Below are positions 1 to 7,209 of a DNA stretch of 64,000 nt, piece by piece (within the stretch, counting starts at the first letter, position 1; every line of letters begins with the position of its first letter). The notes below the pieces were generated by a model that did no database searches, was not told where the DNA came from, and saw only the letters and a list, made by a program, of their open reading frames with translations. The stretch comes from CAVQAH01 sp963784195 (lineage in GTDB: Bacteria > Acidobacteriota > Vicinamibacteria > Vicinamibacterales > 2-12-FULL-66-21): the NCBI GenBank assembly GCA_963784195.1, contig CAWARA010000016.1:372001-436000 (forward strand), given 5' to 3'. Made by a program: the position numbers and the translations under genes.

Positions 1-1
1 A

Positions 2-253
2 CCAATCGACGCCAGCACGATCGACAGCTCGCGTATCAACATCATGGACATCCGGGTCAGCAAACGGATCCGCTTCGGCGGCGACCGACGGTTGGAGCTG
101 ATCGCGCAGGCGTTCAATCTGTTCAACACCGAGAACCTGCAGGCCCAGTTCGGTGCCGGCCGCGTCACCAACGCAACCTCGGCGATATTCGGCCAGATCA
201 CGAGCGCACGCCCGCAGCGTCAGGTCGAGCTGGCGCTGAGGCTGCACTGGTGA
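2..253 (+). CDS. C-terminal end of TonB-dependent receptor (Oar-like), partial
   Basis: The reading frame is already open at base 2 and runs to a TGA at 251-253. The visible 83 residues look like the last beta-strands of an outer-membrane TonB-dependent receptor of the carboxypeptidase-regulatory/Oar type. They contain an RVSKRIRF strand, an AQAFNLFN segment and a closing strand ending in LRLHW, an aromatic C-terminus typical of outer-membrane barrels. Acidobacteria carry many such receptors for uptake of oligomeric substrates. The plug and most of the barrel lie outside the window, so the substrate cannot be inferred. The S9 peptidase 204 bp downstream on the same strand may be functionally linked, but a hairpin repeat separates them. 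Confidence 0.7.
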   Translation, partial: PIDASTIDSSRINIMDIRVSKRIRFGGDRRLELIAQAFNLFNTENLQAQFGAGRVTNATSAIFGQITSARPQRQVELALRLHW

Positions 254-275
254 GTCGTCATTGACTCTGACGCTG

Positions 276-431
276 ACGGAGGGGACGGAGGACACGGAAA
301 AAGCGTCAACTCGGAGACTCAGAGACACGGAGACGTTTTGGCAAGATCCCTCAATCAAGGTCTTACCAAAAGACCTCCGTGTCTCTGAGTCTCTGAGTTG
401 AAGCCTTTTCCGTGTCCTCCGTCCCCTCCGT
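276..431. repeat. Long hairpin element, copy 1 (GGAGGGGACGG arms)
   Basis: The left arm begins ACGGAGGGGACGGAGG near 276 and the right arm ends CCTCCGTCCCCTCCGT at 431. They are near-perfect reverse complements through the whole 156 bp, and even the centre (TTTGGCAAGATC / GGTCTTACCAAA) pairs imperfectly. Copies with the same outer arms but much larger centres occur at 13020-13350 and 17477-17792. This copy lacks the nested inner hairpin. It lies between the receptor stop and the S9 peptidase ribosome-binding site. Confidence 0.85.
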
Positions 432-457
432 AGCCGCGAACCAAGGGAGGAATTCAC

Positions 458-2533
458 ATGCGCCTCATGACAATCCTCACCGGTGCTCTTCTTGGAATCC
501 TCCACGCCTCCCCATCGACGTTGGCCAGCGGCCCGCCCGATGCGCGCGCGTATCAGGTCGAGGACCATTACAAGCTGCGCAGCGTTGGTGATGTGCAGAT
601 GTCGCCTGACGGCTCGACCGTCGCGTTCGTCGAGCGATTCATCGACACCTCGAAGAACAATCGCTCGCACATCTGGCTGATGACGCTCGCCGGCAACACG
701 CTCAAGCGGTTGAGTGCGGAGGATGCCGACGATTCGTCGCCGCGCTGGTCGCCCGACGGGCGCCGCCTCGCGTTCCTTACGGGCAAACGGGCGGTCTCGA
801 ACAACAGCGGGTTCCTGCCGGCGGCCTTCGGCAACACCATCGCGGTGATGCGCGTCGACACGGGGGCGACCGAGCAGGTCGCAACCTATCGCACGACCAA
901 CCACCCGCTGGCCTATCAGGGTGGCGGCGAGCAGCTCTCCTGGTCACCTGACGGGTCCGCGCTCGCGTATCTGTCTGCGGACGAGGGACCGGAAGGCGCG
1001 CCAGGGGATCCGATGGTGATTACCCGCTACGGCTACAAGTCGTGGGCGAGCATGACCGACAATCGCCGCTGGCACATCTACGTCGTCACGCTGGCCGACA
1101 AGAAGGTGCGTGCGCTGACAAAGGGGCCACAACAGGACCATTCAATCGCGTGGTCGCCGAAGGGCGACGAGATCGCATACATCTCGAATCACGAGCCGGA
1201 CCCCGATCGCGTTCACAACTACGACATCTTCGCGGTCAGTGTCGCCGATGGCCGCGTCCGGCAGATCACCAAGACGCCGGGCTGCGAGTATGCACCCAGC
1301 TGGTCGGCAGACGGATCGACGATCGCCTATCTGGCCGGCGTACGGCCCGTCACGACACAGGAGTCGAGCGCCGAGGATCCGCATGTCTGGGTGATCCCCG
1401 CGAAGGGCGGAACCGGGAAGCAGCTTGCGAAGTCTCTCGACCGCCGCGCGATGAGCGTTGGCTGGGCGGGCGACAGCTCCAGCGTCCTGTTCACCGTGCA
1501 GGATCAGGGGTCGACGACCATGTACCGCGTCGGCGCGGATGACAGCGGGCTCACGACGTTGATCGGCGATCGTGGACAGGTCAGCGCGTGGTCGGTCGGC
1601 AAGCCAGGTGCGGTTGCCTATGCATTTCAGTCGGTCAGCGCTCCGGCGGAATTGTTCCTGAAGACAGGCACCCAGGCGCCGCAGCAGCTCACGCGCCTCA
1701 ATGCGGAACTCGTCGCCAGCCGCGACGTCTCCGTTCCCGAGGCATTCGAGTTCAGCAGCTTCGACGGCACGAAGGTGCAAGGATTTCTCACGCCGCCGTT
1801 GCGCCGCGAGCCTGGGAAGAAGTATCCGCTGATCGTCAACATCCACGGTGGGCCGCACGGGCAGCAGGGTCCCGCGTTCGTGCACAAGTCGCAGGTCTAC
1901 GCTGGACAAGGCTATGCCGTGCTGATGGTCAACTACCGCGGCAGTGCCGGCTACGGCCAGAAGTTCACCGACGGCACGGTCAACGATCAGAACGGCTCGG
2001 AGTTCAAGGACGTGATGGCCGGCCTCGATCACATCCTGGCCAAAACGCCCTACCTCGATGCCGAGCGTCTGGGCGTCGAGGGCGGCAGTTACGGCGGACA
2101 GCTCACCAACTGGGCGATTACCCAGACGACGCGCTTCAAGTCGGCGATTCCATCGGCGGGCATCAGCAACCTGTTGAGCCACGGCTATCTCATTTGGGCG
2201 CAGGACTACACGTTCGTCGAATGGGGCGGCCGGCATCCGTGGCAGGACGATGTAGCGAAACGCATGTGGGAGCGCTCGGCGCTGGCACATGTCGCCAAGG
2301 CGAAAACGCCGACGATGTTCATCCACGGCGAGCTGGATCAGGATGTGCCGATCCAGGAGGCCGAACAGATGTTCATCGCGCTCAAGCAGGTGGGCGTCGA
2401 AGCTGTGCTCCTGCGCTATCCGCGCGAAGGCCACGGCCTGCGCGAGCCGCTGCACGTCGTCGACGCGCTGCAGCGCAGTCTGGCGTGGCACGGCCGCTTC
2501 CTGGGGGTCAAAAACACATCCGTCGCCCGCTGA
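458..2533 (+). CDS. Secreted S9-family peptidase (prolyl oligopeptidase / acylaminoacyl peptidase type)
   Basis: This 691-residue protein should hydrolyse oligopeptides outside the cytoplasm. Residues 1-24 form a signal peptide. Residues about 35-410 contain repeated WD40/TolB-like blades (SPDG, SWSPDG, SWSADG motifs), the beta-propeller that gates S9 enzymes. Residues about 440-691 are the alpha/beta-hydrolase domain, with nucleophile Ser544 in GGSYGG, Asp627 in HGELDQDVP and His659 in EGHGL. Length and domain order match the S9C group. The start ATG follows a good Shine-Dalgarno sequence (GGGAGGAATTCAC). The downstream HEFAH gene is 29 bp away and may be co-transcribed. The sequence does not settle whether substrates are blocked peptides or proline peptides. 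Confidence 0.93.
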   Translation: MRLMTILTGALLGILHASPSTLASGPPDARAYQVEDHYKLRSVGDVQMSPDGSTVAFVERFIDTSKNNRSHIWLMTLAGNTLKRLSAEDADDSSPRWSPDGRRLAFLTGKRAVSNNSGFLPAAFGNTIAVMRVDTGATEQVATYRTTNHPLAYQGGGEQLSWSPDGSALAYLSADEGPEGAPGDPMVITRYGYKSWASMTDNRRWHIYVVTLADKKVRALTKGPQQDHSIAWSPKGDEIAYISNHEPDPDRVHNYDIFAVSVADGRVRQITKTPGCEYAPSWSADGSTIAYLAGVRPVTTQESSAEDPHVWVIPAKGGTGKQLAKSLDRRAMSVGWAGDSSSVLFTVQDQGSTTMYRVGADDSGLTTLIGDRGQVSAWSVGKPGAVAYAFQSVSAPAELFLKTGTQAPQQLTRLNAELVASRDVSVPEAFEFSSFDGTKVQGFLTPPLRREPGKKYPLIVNIHGGPHGQQGPAFVHKSQVYAGQGYAVLMVNYRGSAGYGQKFTDGTVNDQNGSEFKDVMAGLDHILAKTPYLDAERLGVEGGSYGGQLTNWAITQTTRFKSAIPSAGISNLLSHGYLIWAQDYTFVEWGGRHPWQDDVAKRMWERSALAHVAKAKTPTMFIHGELDQDVPIQEAEQMFIALKQVGVEAVLLRYPREGHGLREPLHVVDALQRSLAWHGRFLGVKNTSVAR

Positions 2534-2562
2534 CCGCTGGATTCTGGGAGCAGATGTAGACC

Positions 2563-3594
2563 ATGAAGAAGGTGAATTCGATTCGAACCGTGACGATCAC
2601 GGTTGCCGCGTCCGTCGTCCTGTTCGCCGCGGTCGTCGCGACCACACTCGCACTGCGCGCGCAGACGACCGGCGCATACCCGTTGCCGCCCGCACATCCT
2701 CCCGAAGCCCAGCGGACGGAGGAGGAGGCGCGCAAGGTGGCAGAACGCAACAGGGCCGACCGCGATCGTCAGCGGAAAGAGACAGGCACGCCGGTCGAGT
2801 TGATTCCCAACTACGTGCGCGCCCAGGTCGGGCCGGTTCCCGAATCGCTCGGCGTCAATGCCTTCTACAAGAAATACGTCGATGCGCAGGGCATCCCGGT
2901 CATTTCCTCGGAGCGTGTGCCGGACGACGCGTTGCTCGTCGCGCGCGACATCGTCATCTCGATGCTCGCGAACAGGCCCGATATCCGGAAAGCGATGATC
3001 GGCAAGCGCTGGCGGACTGGCGTGATCGGCGAAACCGAGATGACGGCGGACATTCCCGAATACGCGAACCGCAAGCGTCCCGGCGCGCCCGACGGCGAGC
3101 CCGTTGGTCAGGCCGATCGCGACTTTCACGCATGGCGGTCGCGCGGCCTCGGAGGAAACCCGACGACCGGTGCGGAGGAGAACCTGCTCGGCTACCCCGG
3201 CACGCGCTACTTCGGCGAGCACATCTTCGTGCACGAGTTCGCGCACGCCATCATGTCGAACCTGCGGGGGCTCGAGCCAGAAACCGGCAAGAAGATTCAG
3301 GACTCCTACGATGCGGCAAAGGCAGCCGGAAAGTACATCATCGCCTCTAACGGGCGTCCGCACTACGCCATGACCAGCGCCGGCGAGTACTGGGCCGAGG
3401 GCGTGCAGTGGTGGTTCTTTTCGAACTACGGGGAGTGCTTCAACGGCAATATCAAGGTTGAAACCCCCGACGAGTTCAAGGCCTACGATCCGACGCTCTA
3501 CGAATTGATCGGCCAGGTCTTCGAGACGCATCGCATCCCGATGGACGTCTTTCACGGCAAGCAGGTCCGCAAGGTGACGTGCCCGCCCGCCTAA
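2563..3594 (+). CDS. Secreted putative zinc metallopeptidase-like protein (HEFAH motif)
   Basis: A 343-residue exported protein of unrecognised family. Residues about 8-32 form a long hydrophobic signal or anchor (VTITVAASVVLFAAVV), followed by a charged, E/R-rich linker (about 48-75). The key feature is HEFAH at residues 224-228, matching HExxH. Glu279 in GEYWAEG lies 51 residues after it and could be the third zinc ligand. This spacing and the aromatic GEYWAEGVQWWF stretch recall the ATLF-like (anthrax-lethal-factor-fold) metallopeptidases, but that assignment is an inference. It sits 29 bp behind the S9 peptidase gene, suggesting a peptide-degrading pair. It might instead be a catalytically dead structural homologue. 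Confidence 0.6.
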   Translation: MKKVNSIRTVTITVAASVVLFAAVVATTLALRAQTTGAYPLPPAHPPEAQRTEEEARKVAERNRADRDRQRKETGTPVELIPNYVRAQVGPVPESLGVNAFYKKYVDAQGIPVISSERVPDDALLVARDIVISMLANRPDIRKAMIGKRWRTGVIGETEMTADIPEYANRKRPGAPDGEPVGQADRDFHAWRSRGLGGNPTTGAEENLLGYPGTRYFGEHIFVHEFAHAIMSNLRGLEPETGKKIQDSYDAAKAAGKYIIASNGRPHYAMTSAGEYWAEGVQWWFFSNYGECFNGNIKVETPDEFKAYDPTLYELIGQVFETHRIPMDVFHGKQVRKVTCPPA

Positions 3595-3680
3595 CGGGCC
3601 GCGCGCTCAGCCGAGATCTTGCGTAAGCCACGGCTGACGCCGATAATTGACGCGTCCACTGGCCCAGTGGCGAGGCCGGC

Positions 3681-4352
3681 ATGCAGCGGAAGACGACACA
3701 GATTCTCGTCGTAGACGACGACCCGACGGCGCAGCTCGACACGGTAAAGTTCCTGCAACAGCGGAATTACACCGTGACGTGCGCGTGGACGCTGCAGGAC
3801 GCCTACAACCGGATCGTCGAGCTCCCCATCGACCTCGTGATCTCGGGCACCCGCGTCGGCTCGATGAACGGCCTGCAGTTCATCGTCAGTTGCCGCGCCA
3901 AGCGGCCCGAGGTGGCCGGCATGGTGATCGCGGCGCAACGCGAGCACGTGTCGGAAATGGATGCCTGGCGCCACGGGATCACGCCGGTCATCCGGCCGCT
4001 CGATCCCAGCTACTTCCTCATGCTGGTGGCCGAGAAGCTGGCCACCGTTCGTCCCCGCCAGCGCTGGCCGCGCAAGAAGGTCAGCACGTTCATTCCATTG
4101 CAGGTCGGCCGGACTCGCGCGCAGCTCCTCGACGTCAGCTACGGTGGGCTGCGTTTCCAGCTCGAAGGCGAGAGCTTCGACCTGCGGTCGGTTGTCCACA
4201 TCGACATTCCCGTGTCGCAACTGAGCGTCGACGCGGAGCTCGTATGGTCGGCACGCGGCGACGACGGTGCGAGCTGCCTGTGCGGCGTGATGCTCACCGG
4301 CGACCGCAACCCGTCACACGCGTGGCGGGCGTTCGTGGATCGGGTCGACTAA
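3681..4352 (+). CDS. Degenerate receiver domain fused to PilZ domain
   Basis: A 223-residue cytoplasmic protein. Residues 5-120 have the response-regulator receiver fold: the acidic cluster DDD 12-14 is kept, and the beta3 strand reads DLVISGTRVG. Aligning that strand with the usual DLVLLDIRMPG places Gly56 where the phospho-acceptor Asp should be, and the conserved Lys is Arg105. Phosphorylation by a histidine kinase is therefore unlikely. Residues about 128-215 match PilZ: the basic RWPRKK (128-133) and DVSYGG (151-156) are the RxxxR and (D/N)xSxxG elements that bind cyclic-di-GMP. The protein probably senses c-di-GMP while the pseudo-receiver acts as a protein-interaction module. No histidine kinase gene is adjacent. 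Confidence 0.85.
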   Translation: MQRKTTQILVVDDDPTAQLDTVKFLQQRNYTVTCAWTLQDAYNRIVELPIDLVISGTRVGSMNGLQFIVSCRAKRPEVAGMVIAAQREHVSEMDAWRHGITPVIRPLDPSYFLMLVAEKLATVRPRQRWPRKKVSTFIPLQVGRTRAQLLDVSYGGLRFQLEGESFDLRSVVHIDIPVSQLSVDAELVWSARGDDGASCLCGVMLTGDRNPSHAWRAFVDRVD

Positions 4353-4357
4353 TACTG

Positions 4358-4432
4358 CAGCAGCGCGGCTCTTTAGAGCCGCGTCAAGGACTGTGACGCG
4401 CGGCTAAAGCCGCGCGCTGCTGGTGTCTGGTA
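4358..4432. repeat. Inverted repeat, GCGCGGCT/AGCCGCGC hairpin
   Basis: CAGCAGCGCGGCT at 4358-4370 is mirrored by AGCCGCGCGCTGCTG ending at 4432, with further internal pairing (GGCTCTTTAGAGCC; CGCGGCTAAAGCCGCG). It begins 6 bp after the receiver-PilZ stop codon, so it could terminate that transcript, although no T-tract follows. Confidence 0.7.
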
Positions 4433-4542
4433 GATGGCAGATCCTGCGCCGCCCCTGACAGACCGCAACGTGAGGAGACAAGAAAATTCGCAGCTTTCCT
4501 GCATCAGCGGCGCGCGGCACGCCTCTCGCAAGGTTGACGCGC

Positions 4543-4755
4543 ATGCTGAGAATCGAACAGCTTCGTGCGGAGATGATCGACCGCTTCGAGCGCGTGGACC
4601 GGCGGCTGGCACAGCAGGATCAACGGCTTGGGCGCATCGATCAGCGGTCGGCTGAAACGGCGGATAGGCTGGAGGTGGTACGCCTCGAGCTGCTGGAGCG
4701 GCTCGAGGCGCTGGCTCTGGCGATGGTGAGCACGACGGACGCGACGAGGGTCTGA
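4543..4755 (+). CDS. Small coiled-coil protein
   Basis: A 70-residue protein, almost entirely amphipathic helix rich in Arg, Glu, Leu and Asp (RFERVDRRLAQQDQRLGRIDQR), with heptad spacing typical of a parallel coiled coil. I place the start at ATG 4543 because GCAAGG lies 9 bases upstream; a TTG three codons earlier is also possible. No family is recognised. It converges on the 4760-5248 gene with a 4 bp gap. A role as a small oligomerising or adaptor protein is plausible but unproven. Confidence 0.5.
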   Translation: MLRIEQLRAEMIDRFERVDRRLAQQDQRLGRIDQRSAETADRLEVVRLELLERLEALALAMVSTTDATRV

Positions 4756-4759
4756 GAGG

Positions 4760-5248
4760 TTAGGTCTGTTCGACCCCCGTCGTGACGCTGAGCCGCCACG
4801 TCTGTCCGTGCGTCTGAAGATCCCAGTTGAAGAAGTCCACGGCAATCCTCACCGCGCGCTGGCTGTCGCCTGCCAGCCCGATGAGGACGTGATTTCGCGG
4901 TCCGCGACTGCAGAGTCCGGGCGCGGTCGTCCACTTGGTCACGACGGACAATCCGCCCCACAGTTCATTGGCCAGCCGGTAGACGCGGTACTCCGCGCCG
5001 GTTTCCCACAGCGATCCGAGACGGAACACGAGGCATTCATCGGCCGCGTCGCAGGCGCAGAGGACCGCCTGTTGATGTTCGCGTCTGAGTGGCGCCCAGC
5101 CGCTGGGCAACACCGGCGTGCGGTGCGGCTGCGGGTAGGCAACCACTTTGCCGGACTCTTCGATCAGACGGACTTCGCGCGCGGGGCGAACCACCAGCGA
5201 GGGACCCGGCCTCGGTGATTTTGACCTCGTCGATTCAGACATATTCAT
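4760..5248 (-). CDS. Hypothetical protein, 162 aa
   Basis: I do not recognise the family. The protein is soluble, without signal peptide or membrane segment, and has a proline/arginine-rich N-terminus. A middle segment rich in aromatic and Cys residues (LCACDAADECLVF) is followed by a C-terminal strand region with DFFNWDLQTHGQTW. Its start codon overlaps the stop codon of the 76-aa coiled-coil gene upstream in an ATGA arrangement, a sign of translational coupling. The two are therefore probably one operon with related function, possibly continuing from the SagB-type gene. Confidence 0.55.
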   Translation of the reverse strand: MNMSESTRSKSPRPGPSLVVRPAREVRLIEESGKVVAYPQPHRTPVLPSGWAPLRREHQQAVLCACDAADECLVFRLGSLWETGAEYRVYRLANELWGGLSVVTKWTTAPGLCSRGPRNHVLIGLAGDSQRAVRIAVDFFNWDLQTHGQTWRLSVTTGVEQT

Positions 5249-5475
5249 GGGTTACCCGTGTTTCTGGAGCCGATCGCTTCCCGGGCCAGTGCCGCTTCGT
5301 ACAGCCGGATCCAAAGCTCTGAAGACGCAACCAGGTCGTCGCAGACCTTGCGCAACCGGCGGTTCTCTTCGAGCAGACGCGCGTTCTCCTGCGTCAGCTT
5401 CGTTTCATGTTCCGGGGTCCTGCGAATGTGAACCCCCTGTTGTGGCCGCCCAATTTCGAGCCCATTGACCGACAT
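5245..5475 (-). CDS. Small coiled-coil protein, coupled to downstream gene
   Basis: A 76-residue protein with a leucine-heptad helix in the middle (LTQENARLLEENRRL), resembling a short leucine zipper, then a second helix (ELWIRLYEAALAREAIG). No DNA-binding basic region precedes the zipper, so a dimerisation module is more likely than a transcription factor. Its stop codon overlaps the ATG of the 162-aa gene (ATGA). An upstream GGGAGCA serves as ribosome-binding site. Confidence 0.6.
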   Translation of the reverse strand: MSVNGLEIGRPQQGVHIRRTPEHETKLTQENARLLEENRRLRKVCDDLVASSELWIRLYEAALAREAIGSRNTGNP

Positions 5476-5602
5476 CGGAATGCTCCCGGACCAGACTCGA
5501 CTCCTGTGGTCCTTTTGTTGTTGTAACGACGGGCGCAGAAGAACCGAACACTTACATTGAGCAATGACGATACTGACGGGGTCATTTCAGGCGGGGACTC
5601 TT

Positions 5603-5713
5603 GGGATGGGCGAGGGGCGATGGGCAATGGGCGATGGGCGAGGGGCGAGGGGCGATGGGCAAGGTCAACAGGAGGTCGCCATCGCCCATCGCCCATTGCC
5701 CATTGCCCATCCC
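5603..5713. repeat. Heptamer tandem repeats in inverted arms (GGGCRAK family)
   Basis: Left arm 5603-5664 consists of consecutive 7-bp units GGGCGAG, GGGCGAT and GGGCAAT. After a spacer of about 16 bp the right arm (to 5713) carries the reverse complements ATCGCCC and ATTGCCC. The order of unit variants is not mirrored exactly, so the arms are not simple copies. The array lies between the 5' end of the 76-aa gene and the 3' end of the SagB-type gene and would form a long GC-rich hairpin. Confidence 0.9.
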
Positions 5714-5737
5714 GGAGGGCCTCCCATTCCCAAGGCC

Positions 5738-6892
5738 TTAGAGCATGCGGGGATTCGGGCGAATGTCGAGGCGGCCGCGGGCCAGGTGGCCAGGGGCTGA
5801 GCTGCGGGGAGGACGGCCCGCGCCTGCGCAATACAGCACTGCCTCGGTAATGCCGTCGATGCCGAGGTCCCGCTCGACGAGCGAGTCCGCCAGGCCCATG
5901 ACACAGTAGGGCGCCAAGCCCAGCCATGTGGCGGTCAGGCAGAAGGTCTGGCAGATGTGGCCCGCTTCCACGAGCGCTGCGCGGTACGCGCGGGAGTATT
6001 CGTAACGCCAGAGGATGCGAGCGAAGACCGCTGTAAAAAACACCATCACGGAGGCGTTGGCGAAGTATCCGCTGCTGGGCAGGTAGGCCTGCATGCGTTC
6101 GAGTGGCACTTCACCGCGGATCCGTTCGAGCGCGTGACGATCCGCCGCGTAGTGATAGATCCCCGGCGTCAACCCCTGGACGGTGCGATTGACGACATAG
6201 CACTCGATTGGATGACGCGCCCCACCGGATGGCGAGGTCTTCAACGCCATGCGTCGCGAGTCGACGTGCACCCATTGCTGTACGCCGACGGTCATCCCCA
6301 GCAACTGCGAGAGCTCGTCGAGCCGGAGACCTTTGATCGAATATCGCCGCCAGGTTCGCCGGGCCCGCAGGACGGCGGGAAACTCCCCTTCCCAGTTGAT
6401 ACGCGGCAGATCGATTTTCACAGCGTGCCGGTACTGTTTGACCGGCGGTGGCATGACCGACGATTCCGCCTTCTCGCGAGCGAAGCGGCGGGCGCGCCGC
6501 CGGGATGAAAAAGCGACGTCGCGCGTTGCGGTGTGAAAAAAGCCGGCCTCAGGGTTCCATGGCATGAGCGACGACATGCCCTCTTCCTGCGCGAGCGGCG
6601 GACGATCGGAGGCTTGAAGAAACGTGAGATCGATGAGGCGATCGATCAGCGGGGCAAGGCCGGTGGCGCGGAGCGCGTGTTCGATGCCGGCGACTGACTT
6701 CCAATCGGTGCAGGCATTGAGCAGGTCGCAGATGAGGGGGGTCGCTGGCGCCGTGGTCCGAGTCGCGTAGTTGCAAACAACGAGATGCCCGTGGCGCCAG
6801 TAGACCACCAGATGGGGTGAGCGCCGGACACGCCGGCGCTTCCCATCACTGCGCTGCCTCACCCTAGCTCGAGCTCCATCGTCGGCTGGCAC
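5738..6892 (-). CDS. SagB/ThcOx-type FMN dehydrogenase, stand-alone
   Basis: A 384-residue protein of the SagB-type nitroreductase-fold oxidases. In azole-forming RiPP pathways this family oxidises azolines to azoles using FMN. Residues about 20-110 resemble the helical N-terminal domain seen in SagB-type proteins. The flavin domain follows, with RRTWRRYS (R/S substrate and FMN region), SPSGGARHPIECYVV and GIYHYAADRHALE, all family hallmarks. The annotated start is GTG 6892, which overlaps the upstream lysine-rich gene by 34 bp, so a GTG slightly further downstream may be the true start. No YcaO cyclodehydratase or obvious precursor gene is in the window. It is therefore an orphan whose substrate is unknown. 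Confidence 0.85.
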   Translation of the reverse strand: MPADDGARARVRQRSDGKRRRVRRSPHLVVYWRHGHLVVCNYATRTTAPATPLICDLLNACTDWKSVAGIEHALRATGLAPLIDRLIDLTFLQASDRPPLAQEEGMSSLMPWNPEAGFFHTATRDVAFSSRRRARRFAREKAESSVMPPPVKQYRHAVKIDLPRINWEGEFPAVLRARRTWRRYSIKGLRLDELSQLLGMTVGVQQWVHVDSRRMALKTSPSGGARHPIECYVVNRTVQGLTPGIYHYAADRHALERIRGEVPLERMQAYLPSSGYFANASVMVFFTAVFARILWRYEYSRAYRAALVEAGHICQTFCLTATWLGLAPYCVMGLADSLVERDLGIDGITEAVLYCAGAGRPPRSSAPGHLARGRLDIRPNPRML

Positions 6893-7134
6893 TCGTCATT
6901 CAGCTCGTTCAACGAGCGCGTCAGAGTGTCGATGGCTGCCTGAACCTTCGGTTCCGGACTCTTGGCCTTCTGCAACTTCTCGATGTGCTTCTTGATGCCC
7001 TTCTTGAGCGGCCTCAGGTCCAGTTTGGTTCCCTTCATCTTCACGGACAGGGTCGTCGAACCCTTGGGCTTGGTCGCAGGCTTCTTTTTCTTCCGCGACG
7101 CAGGTTTCCGTGAGGTCTTGCGCGTTTTTGCCAC
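6859..7134 (-). CDS. Small lysine-rich basic protein
   Basis: A 91-residue protein. The first 30 residues are extremely Lys/Arg-rich with Ala, Pro and Ser (SRKKKKPATKPKG), like histone-H1 or HU-tail sequences. Residues 30-91 contain helices (KKGIKKHIEKLQKA, VQAAIDTLTRSLNELN) and the acidic ending MELELG. It overlaps the SagB-type gene and is probably co-transcribed with it. A nucleic-acid-binding role fits the N-terminus. A precursor-peptide role for the neighbouring oxidase cannot be excluded but lacks support, because there is only one Cys and no Ser/Thr/Cys-rich core. Confidence 0.65.
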   Translation of the reverse strand: MAKTRKTSRKPASRKKKKPATKPKGSTTLSVKMKGTKLDLRPLKKGIKKHIEKLQKAKSPEPKVQAAIDTLTRSLNELNDECQPTMELELG

Positions 7135-7209
7135 GGCAACACTCCTGTGAAAGCAGTTGACCGGAGTCTATGGCACCGACAAAAGGGAATCAAGACGCGA
7201 GACGAGTGT

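Noticed and set aside
1142..2491. 449-codon open frame on the minus strand
   Set aside because: It lies antisense to the S9 peptidase catalytic domain, has no ribosome-binding site or motif, and reflects high GC content.
3841..3900. Phosphorylatable response regulator
   Set aside because: The expected acceptor Asp is Gly56 in DLVISGTRVG, and the conserved Lys is Arg105.
5394..5927. 177-codon minus-strand frame across the GGGCGAT repeats
   Set aside because: It is mostly translated repeat (DGRW, HRPS periodicity) overlapping the SagB-type gene end; no start signal.
6859..7134. RiPP precursor for the SagB-type oxidase
   Set aside because: The protein is Lys-rich with one Cys and no Ser/Thr/Cys-rich core, and no cyclodehydratase is nearby.
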